Origin: Fibrobacterota bacterium
Lineage (GTDB): Bacteria; Fibrobacterota; Chitinivibrionia; Chitinivibrionales; Chitinispirillaceae
Length of the DNA: 20,051 nucleotides
Direction: 5' to 3'
Assembly: GCA_023412475.1 (NCBI GenBank)
Contig: JAEYNR010000060.1
Coordinates: forward strand, 1-20,051
Part shown: positions 15,193 to 20,051 of the stretch, piece after piece
Position numbering within the stretch: position 1 is the stretch's first letter
Layout: every line of letters starts with the position of its first letter
Notes under the pieces: model-generated
What the model saw: only the letters and a program-made list of their open reading frames with translations
Database searches by the model: none
Told to the model about the DNA's origin: nothing
Translations under genes and position numbers: made by a program

Positions 15193-17880
15193 CTACCAGC
15201 CATTTGAGTTGGCTGAACCAGACTGCATACCATTAAAGGAGGCTTCAAGAATTCTTATTGCTTCCACAGGAGCTGTTGCTTCCAGAAACTTTTTGTTTGA
15301 AGTAAATAACCGGTAGGCTTCTGATTTTTTCTCCTCGCTCAAAAGAGTATAGATCTGTTCGATGATCTTTTGAGACATTATCTGGTGTTCATTTACTCCT
15401 TTTGGTTTCTGTGCTACTTTTGCAGTGATTGGTGATGGTGTCTGGGGGGAAGTGTTTGGCTTTTGTTGTGGTATCATATTAGCCTGTAATGTTTTATCAC
15501 GTTGGGCGCGTAATCTTAAAAGCTCCTGCTCTCTTACCCTTATCAGACTGTCATACTGTTGTATCGATTTGGCAGGATCGGGAACAGATGTCTGAGGTTT
15601 TTGCACCAGTACGGGTTTAAGATTCTCAGTAGCAGTTTTCACAGGAGTTTTGGGTTGTTGATCAGCAACTGGGAAACTTTGAGGAGCGTAGGATGTGACT
15701 GCTGCCGCTTTTTTTAAACGTTCTTCTTCTGCATTGAGAGCCTGAGTCAGTTGTGCCTTTTGGGTATATAGTTTTTGCAACTCTGTTTGAAGAACCTGCA
15801 GTTGCTGTTGCGATCTTATTTTTGTTGCATTTATTTCAGATACTTTTTGGGACAGTTCTTTCTCTGAAGCGTGTAATCGGGAACTCAGGTTACTTTGTTG
15901 TGTTTTTAGTTTTTGCTGCTGAGCGGAAATTGCAAGAAGTTGACTTTTCAGGGGTTTAATGGCGTTTTGTAATGTGTTAAGAGAAGACAGATATTGCTGG
16001 ACTTTACTGTTGTGGTTGGTGGTCAACTGCTGCAATTGGTTGGAGTGTAAAGCATCCTCCTGCTCTTTACTAGAAATATGTCCAATAAGATTCTGAGCTG
16101 CTTCACTGGCTTGCATTTTCTGCTGTTCAAATAATTGTGTTAAGTTAGCCACCTCTAATTTCAATTGTTCCTTGCGATTGTTGGAGACAGATACTTCACG
16201 ATTAATAGTAATTAACCGGTTGTCTATATTTTTTAATTCTATTATTATCTTGTTGAGAGAATCCTGATCTTTCTTTTGTTTGAGAGAGTGGCTCTGGAGT
16301 GCTTTCGACTTTTCTGAAGAGAGAGAAAGGCTGCTTTTAGAGTGTATAGAAAGTGTGCTGTCCAGCGTACGAATATTCTTCTGAAATTCGGCATCTGATT
16401 TGTTCTTGTTTTGAGTGTGTGTTGCGATAAGAGCGTCCAGTGAATCTTTTTGATTAGTAAGGGTACGGCCTTGATTCATAAGAGTAGTGATGCTCTGTTC
16501 TAACTGCTGAAGCTTCTGAATTGAAGGGTTATTGGTGGCGGGGTTACTTTTTTCGTAAGTCGCTAAATCTCTGGAGGCTTGTTGTTTCAGTGAAGTCTGA
16601 CTGATGATATCTTTGGCGATATTTGAGCGAACCTCCTTAATACGAGCCTTCCTTTGTGTGGCAGTCAGGCTGGCGAGCTGAGAGGATGCCTGCTTTACTC
16701 CTGGTTTTTCCTGGTATTGATCCAGCTTGCCAAGAAGAGCATTAAGTTCGCCTTCCTTCTTTTCGGTTAATTTAATGGCATTTTTTCTTTTCATGGCTGC
16801 CTGTTGAATCAGCTCGTCCAGCTCGTTTCTTGTGGCTGATATTGCGCTGTCTAGTGACCATTTCTCATCCATCAATTCCCATAATGTCTTCTGTCCTTCT
16901 CTAATATGAAGAATAGAATCGATCTCCCTCATCTTTTTCACAAGAGGCGCTTTGCCACTTTCATATTTGGAAATAATCGCACCAAGGCTGGTGCGGATAC
17001 GGTTGTGTTCGCTTTGAGTTTTGCTTAGATTAGCGGAGATTAAGCCGGCCGATGATATGTTTTTTGCTCGCTGTGAGGTGTAATTTTGAAGAATCTGGTT
17101 GTTGGAGGTTAAAAAGTCATTTCTTTTTGTTTTGGCCGCTGAGAGCTGGTTGGATGCGATCTGAACCTGACGGTTAGTGATAGATGTAAGACTGTCATAT
17201 TTTTTAAGGTCTTGTGATGCAAGAGACTGAGATTTCTGCAATTGCACAGTAATATTGATGGAGTCCTGTTTAAGTTTCTCCACTCTGATTTTAAGATTAG
17301 CAAGCTCATTGTGATAATTAGATAAAAGAAGGTCAAGTCGGGCATTTTCTGCATTGAGTGTTGTCAGAGCATCGTTACTTGTGAGAGAAGCGGTTAATAT
17401 ATGCTGATTGCGCTGTTTTTTCATCGTTTTTAGACTGCTGGAAGTGGCGGAGATGAGTTGTTGGAGTCTGGCAGATTCTTTTGTGTAGAAGACCTTCTGA
17501 GAGTCCAGTTTATGAACTGCTTGAGTGCTGTCCTGTTTTGCTTCGTAAAGCTGTTTGTTGAGCAGGTTCATTTTTTGGGATAGGGTGGCGATCTCATTTT
17601 CAATATTGGCTGATGGAGTTTTGTTCTGAAGTGCATGAGATTGGTAGGCAGAGACGGCTACGATGCTGTCTTGGGTTAATTTGTTGAGAGCGTTTTTTTG
17701 CGCAGAGATGCTATATTTTGTAGAGAGGATTTTTTGATCTGTATATTGAATCTGGGACTGTAGATGTTCGGTTGGTGCAACGCTCAGAGCTGGGGATGCG
17801 AGCGGTAGAAGAAAAAAAACGTAGTTAATACGCAGTAATTTAATTACTGATCTATATAAAAACAGAGTTGGTAACTGCAT
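15193..17880 (-). CDS. Large exported coiled-coil protein of unknown function
   Basis: An 895-aa protein with a signal peptide: basic and hydrophobic residues to about 33, ending LPLASPALS. Residues from about 38 to 724 are almost continuous coiled coil rich in Gln, Ser, Lys and Leu, with many QQ and SL repeats; I see no cysteine. Two proline/threonine-rich linkers (about 730-770 and 804-828) flank a short helix DSLIRVREQELLRLRAQRDK (778-797). A compact helical end (about 831-885) follows and the last residues are SGSANSNGW. It is probably periplasmic or surface-exposed, acting as a spacer or scaffold. GGGA stands seven bases before the ATG. I do not recognise a named family. Confidence 0.8.
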   Translation of the reverse strand: MQLPTLFLYRSVIKLLRINYVFFLLPLASPALSVAPTEHLQSQIQYTDQKILSTKYSISAQKNALNKLTQDSIVAVSAYQSHALQNKTPSANIENEIATLSQKMNLLNKQLYEAKQDSTQAVHKLDSQKVFYTKESARLQQLISATSSSLKTMKKQRNQHILTASLTSNDALTTLNAENARLDLLLSNYHNELANLKIRVEKLKQDSINITVQLQKSQSLASQDLKKYDSLTSITNRQVQIASNQLSAAKTKRNDFLTSNNQILQNYTSQRAKNISSAGLISANLSKTQSEHNRIRTSLGAIISKYESGKAPLVKKMREIDSILHIREGQKTLWELMDEKWSLDSAISATRNELDELIQQAAMKRKNAIKLTEKKEGELNALLGKLDQYQEKPGVKQASSQLASLTATQRKARIKEVRSNIAKDIISQTSLKQQASRDLATYEKSNPATNNPSIQKLQQLEQSITTLMNQGRTLTNQKDSLDALIATHTQNKNKSDAEFQKNIRTLDSTLSIHSKSSLSLSSEKSKALQSHSLKQKKDQDSLNKIIIELKNIDNRLITINREVSVSNNRKEQLKLEVANLTQLFEQQKMQASEAAQNLIGHISSKEQEDALHSNQLQQLTTNHNSKVQQYLSSLNTLQNAIKPLKSQLLAISAQQQKLKTQQSNLSSRLHASEKELSQKVSEINATKIRSQQQLQVLQTELQKLYTQKAQLTQALNAEEERLKKAAAVTSYAPQSFPVADQQPKTPVKTATENLKPVLVQKPQTSVPDPAKSIQQYDSLIRVREQELLRLRAQRDKTLQANMIPQQKPNTSPQTPSPITAKVAQKPKGVNEHQIMSQKIIEQIYTLLSEEKKSEAYRLFTSNKKFLEATAPVEAIRILEASFNGMQSGSANSNGW

Positions 17881-18653
17881 GATTTATTCCCATATACCCC
17901 ACTTTCAGAGCTGAAAAGAGGGATTAAGCGCCTAAGCATTTATGTCCGATCTAATAAGTACAAATATAATAAAGAATATCAGAAGAGACAGGATTAAAGA
18001 GGGGTGGAGGGAAGCTTCATTAATTGGCAGGGTAGGGTGAATTTACATGCTTTCTGCAAGCTTCTGTTTCACTGTATGCTTTAACCTGGTGATGGCTTAA
18101 TCAAATTCTTTATTTTTCAATGTTTTTGTTTCAGAGCTATAAATTTTGGCCTTTTAACTTGTAGTATTGAGGTATAGATGCAAGGAATTATAACCTTAAA
18201 GTATTCTGGCATAAAGTACGTAATTTTTCTCCGACAGTCCGGACGAAAAAAACTGTTAGCTTCACACCCCTTGAAATACGATTGAATTACGGTCTCCTGA
18301 TGGTGATCGTTTACAAAATGAACTTTTGTGCTGATTCCGAGCCTTCAGTTGCGCACAGGTAAATAAGGAAGGGAAACTCAACACCAGCACTTATTGCCAG
18401 ATGAACGGAGCCCCACCGGGTATCTATCCTTAGTGCCTTGATAATTATCGATAACAGAATTTACAGTTCTATAAACCTGAGGCGATTCACTTCCATTAAA
18501 AAACCTTTTGCACTATTAAGTAGCATTGATATCAAATCTGCAATCACTTCAAAGCAAAACAGTTATCGAAGACATACAGCCTATATTCATCTCTAACTAT
18601 TGCTTTGTCTACTTTTACGATGGTATTTTTACCAAATTAAATAAAACCTATGT
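17881..18653. other. Long intergenic region with a possible structured RNA
   Basis: This 773-base gap between two divergent genes has no credible open frame. Perfect 10-bp palindromes TTATCGATAA (from 18447) and TTGATATCAA (from 18527) occur in it, and a candidate structured RNA occupies about 18300-18435. I find no sigma-54 promoter with correct spacing and no known riboswitch that I can name. Confidence 0.5.
18331..18435 (+). ncRNA. Candidate structured leader RNA upstream of the NusG-like gene
   Basis: GAGCCUUC (18339-18346) can pair with GAAGG (18368-18372) plus CUC (18377-18379), leaving GAAA (18373-18376) as an asymmetric bulge. This gives an eight-base-pair interrupted helix. UUCC (18335-18338) can pair with GGAG (18407-18410), closing a multibranch region. 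UAAGGA (18364-18369) can alternatively pair with UCCUUA (18427-18432), suggesting two exclusive folds. The segment is more GC-rich than its surroundings and lies about 240 bases before the NusG-like gene. I cannot assign it to a known family. Confidence 0.3.
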
Positions 18654-18674
18654 TTGATAGAATCAGGTGATTTC

Positions 18675-19211
18675 TTGGAAAAAATACCCCCATCCCGTTT
18701 CCCAAATGAACCAATCGAACAGGCTAAAGAACGCTGGTGGATAGCCAAAGTTAAACCACGGCAGGAAAAGCAGCTCGCTTTCGATTTCTTAGAAAACGGG
18801 GTTGAATACTATCTGCCCTTATACCCAAAATTGGCCATTCGTCCAGGTACAAACAAAAAACGCTACTTTTCGGTACCACTATTTCCCGGGTACATCAGTT
18901 TCGCTCAAAATGTACCTGAAGACATCTTCAGAACTGGCCGGGTGGTTAATCTGATTGAAATAAAAAATCAGATTCGCTTCATAAAAGAGATCTCTGCTGT
19001 TTATATGGCATTTGAATGTGGTTTAACTGTTGAACCTGTTACTCAGCCAGTAGAGGTTCAATCTAAGGTGGAGGTAGTATCTGGAGTTCTCAAGGGAATT
19101 CAAGGGGTGGTGTCTTCAATAAAAAGCCAGGTCTCCCTGATTTTAGAGGTCGATGGACTAGGCTCTGCTGCAGTGCATGTTAATGCTACTCAGATTAGGT
19201 TAATTGGATAA
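18675..19211 (+). CDS. NusG/RfaH-family transcription antiterminator
   Basis: A specialised NusG paralogue of about 178 aa. The NusG N-terminal domain begins WWIAKVKPRQEKQLA, followed by VEYYLPLYPK, RPGTNKKRYFSVPLFPGYISF, the pattern of RfaH/UpxY/LoaP proteins. A C-terminal KOW domain covers VEVVSGVLKGIQGVV to the end. Such factors bind RNA polymerase and help it through long polysaccharide or secondary-metabolite operons. No ATG is available; TTG at 18675 has AGGTGA four bases upstream, while TTG at 18654 has no ribosome site, so I use 18675. The gene is followed by a convergent gene whose end overlaps it by 12 bases, so its target is not the next gene. Confidence 0.88.
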   Translation: MEKIPPSRFPNEPIEQAKERWWIAKVKPRQEKQLAFDFLENGVEYYLPLYPKLAIRPGTNKKRYFSVPLFPGYISFAQNVPEDIFRTGRVVNLIEIKNQIRFIKEISAVYMAFECGLTVEPVTQPVEVQSKVEVVSGVLKGIQGVVSSIKSQVSLILEVDGLGSAAVHVNATQIRLIG

Positions 19212-19817
19212 CTTCCACTGCTCAATCTTATCTTTAAACCGCAATCTTAATGGATCACCAATAATTGGAAGCTTAAAAGTAACACTTCCGATCAATTTTG
19301 CCAACTCCAGTTCAACAATGTTTCGGGTGTGCTTATCTTTCCACCACCAACGTAATTTGTCATCCGAAAAGGATGTCCTTTCTATAGGAACCGGCAGAAA
19401 AAGGCCATCTTTAAAGTGTCTGTTTCTGGAGAGCGCAAAAAGCACCGAAATTCTGCGCATATGGTAAGGACTGCTTACAAACCCGATAAGCGGTTTATTG
19501 GTGCGACCGGATTTCAGTTCTTTTTTTGTGATAATTTCTCTGAAACTGGAAATCTCTTCAATGGTGGTATTGCATATAGGAGTAATAATTATCCGGGAAG
19601 AATCTATTCCTCTTACTGATGCCCATTTTTTTAACCTGGAGTTATTTGTATTAACAATCCAGGTAGCATCTTCAAATGTTTCAAGCAGTTCAATTGAATA
19701 TGGTTCCCGATCAGAGGAGCCAGCGAGGGTGCAGATATAATTCAGGTTTTCAGGTAACGGATCTGCAAGAAAAAGCCACAATGCCAGATTTCTGTAGGCA
19801 TAGATACTTGCAGCCAA
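19200..19817 (-). CDS. DUF218 (YdcF/SanA-like) membrane-anchored protein, start uncertain or frameshifted
   Basis: The protein shows DUF218 hallmarks: SRIIITP then CNTTIEEI (family S-x-NT-x-EN), and GFVSSPYHMRRISVLF (family VTS-x-YHM-RA). Members are membrane-anchored envelope proteins of poorly known chemistry. The only in-frame near-cognate start is a TTG at 19817 without a ribosome site. Translation of the DNA before it continues with a clear membrane helix (TIFLFISSSILLFLAAS) up to an in-frame stop just past 19864. An ATG at 19873-19871 would open this same helix if the A9 run (T9 on plus, 19856-19864) had ten bases. The true product may therefore be about 19 residues longer, from 19873, with one base missing here by error, slippage or mutation. 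Its stop overlaps the NusG-like gene. Confidence 0.65.
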   Translation of the reverse strand: MAASIYAYRNLALWLFLADPLPENLNYICTLAGSSDREPYSIELLETFEDATWIVNTNNSRLKKWASVRGIDSSRIIITPICNTTIEEISSFREIITKKELKSGRTNKPLIGFVSSPYHMRRISVLFALSRNRHFKDGLFLPVPIERTSFSDDKLRWWWKDKHTRNIVELELAKLIGSVTFKLPIIGDPLRLRFKDKIEQWKLSN

Positions 19818-19855
19818 AAAAAGTAGAATGCTGCTTGAAATAAATAGAAAAATGG

Positions 19856-19864
19856 TTTTTTTTT
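19856..19864. repeat. Nine-base T/A homopolymer at the DUF218 gene start
   Basis: Nine T on the plus strand (A9 in the minus-strand message) lie eight bases after a minus-strand ATG at 19873-19871. The run separates that ATG from the frame that encodes the membrane anchor; one extra base would join them. Confidence 0.7.
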
Positions 19865-20003
19865 ATATATCATATTTAAAGTAAATCAAATAAATTATTT
19901 CTCACAGAAAAAATCACTTAATTTAACCTAAATTGGACGATATATTGACATAAAAAAACACCCTTTGAGGCGTTTAATACAGTAAATTATAGGTGACATA
20001 ACT

Positions 20004-20009
20004 TATAAT
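20004..20009 (+). promoter_or_regulatory. Candidate -10 element TATAAT
   Basis: A perfect TATAAT lies 35 bases before the ATG at 20045. No good -35 is found at 16-18 bases; a TTGACA at 19945-19950 is too far to pair with it. Confidence 0.35.
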
Positions 20010-20044
20010 AGCTGGAATTAAATCAACACTCAAAAGGTGATAAG

Positions 20045-20051
20045 ATGAAGA
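20045..20051 (+). CDS. Start of a gene cut off by the window end
   Basis: ATG AAG follows AAAAGGTGA (20032-20040), a good ribosome site about five to eight bases away, with a TATAAT further upstream. Only two codons are visible, so nothing can be said of the product. It may be the first gene of an operon served by the NusG-like factor. Confidence 0.4.

Noticed and set aside
18136..18165. TGGCC...TTG as a sigma-54 promoter
   Set aside because: The spacing between GG and the -12 G is one base too long, and no gene follows within 450 bases.

Overview
The window looks like a chromosomal stretch of an AT-rich, probably Gram-negative bacterium that I cannot place taxonomically. The pointers are a PstS lipoprotein, sigma-54 promoters with an NtrC-type activator, an RfaH/NusG-like factor and secreted coiled-coil and polysaccharide genes. 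There are no rRNA, tRNA, CRISPR or transposase genes.

Layout. (1) Positions 1-547 are non-coding, with small dyads and a 7-bp tandem repeat. (2) Positions 548-6021, minus strand, hold a compact phosphate-uptake operon, transcribed phoU-fusion, pstS, pstC, pstA, then two pstB-type ATPases. The two ATPases have decayed in complementary motifs, as expected of an obligate heterodimer with one canonical ATP site. PhoU is fused to a low-molecular-weight phosphatase/arsenate-reductase-like domain that has lost its catalytic residues. Upstream lies a run of 11-bp-phased YTWACA-like repeats resembling a PhoP box. (3) Positions 6552-13766, plus strand, form a sigma-54 island. An rnk-like gene follows a near-perfect -24/-12 promoter. 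Next comes a three-gene signalling operon: a possible CheX-like protein, a soluble PAS histidine kinase, and an NtrC-class activator. A second near-perfect -24/-12 promoter then precedes a four-gene cassette: two small paralogues sharing a GNWK...EGE motif, a 347-aa protein of unknown family between them, and a malic-enzyme-like protein without its catalytic and nucleotide-binding residues. (4) Positions 14004-20051 look envelope- and polysaccharide-related. They hold a CsaB-type pyruvyl transferase, an 895-aa exported coiled-coil protein, a NusG/RfaH paralogue, a DUF218-type membrane-anchored protein whose best start is out of frame across a 9-base homopolymer, and the first codons of one more gene.

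How it fits together. The likely logic of region 3 is that the cytoplasmic kinase phosphorylates the sigma-54 activator, which fires the 10871 promoter and possibly the rnk promoter. A short motif (CAAATRTTGATKG) recurs in the intergenic gaps of this island and is a candidate activator site. The phosphate operon and the sigma-54 cassette are the two most unusual parts.
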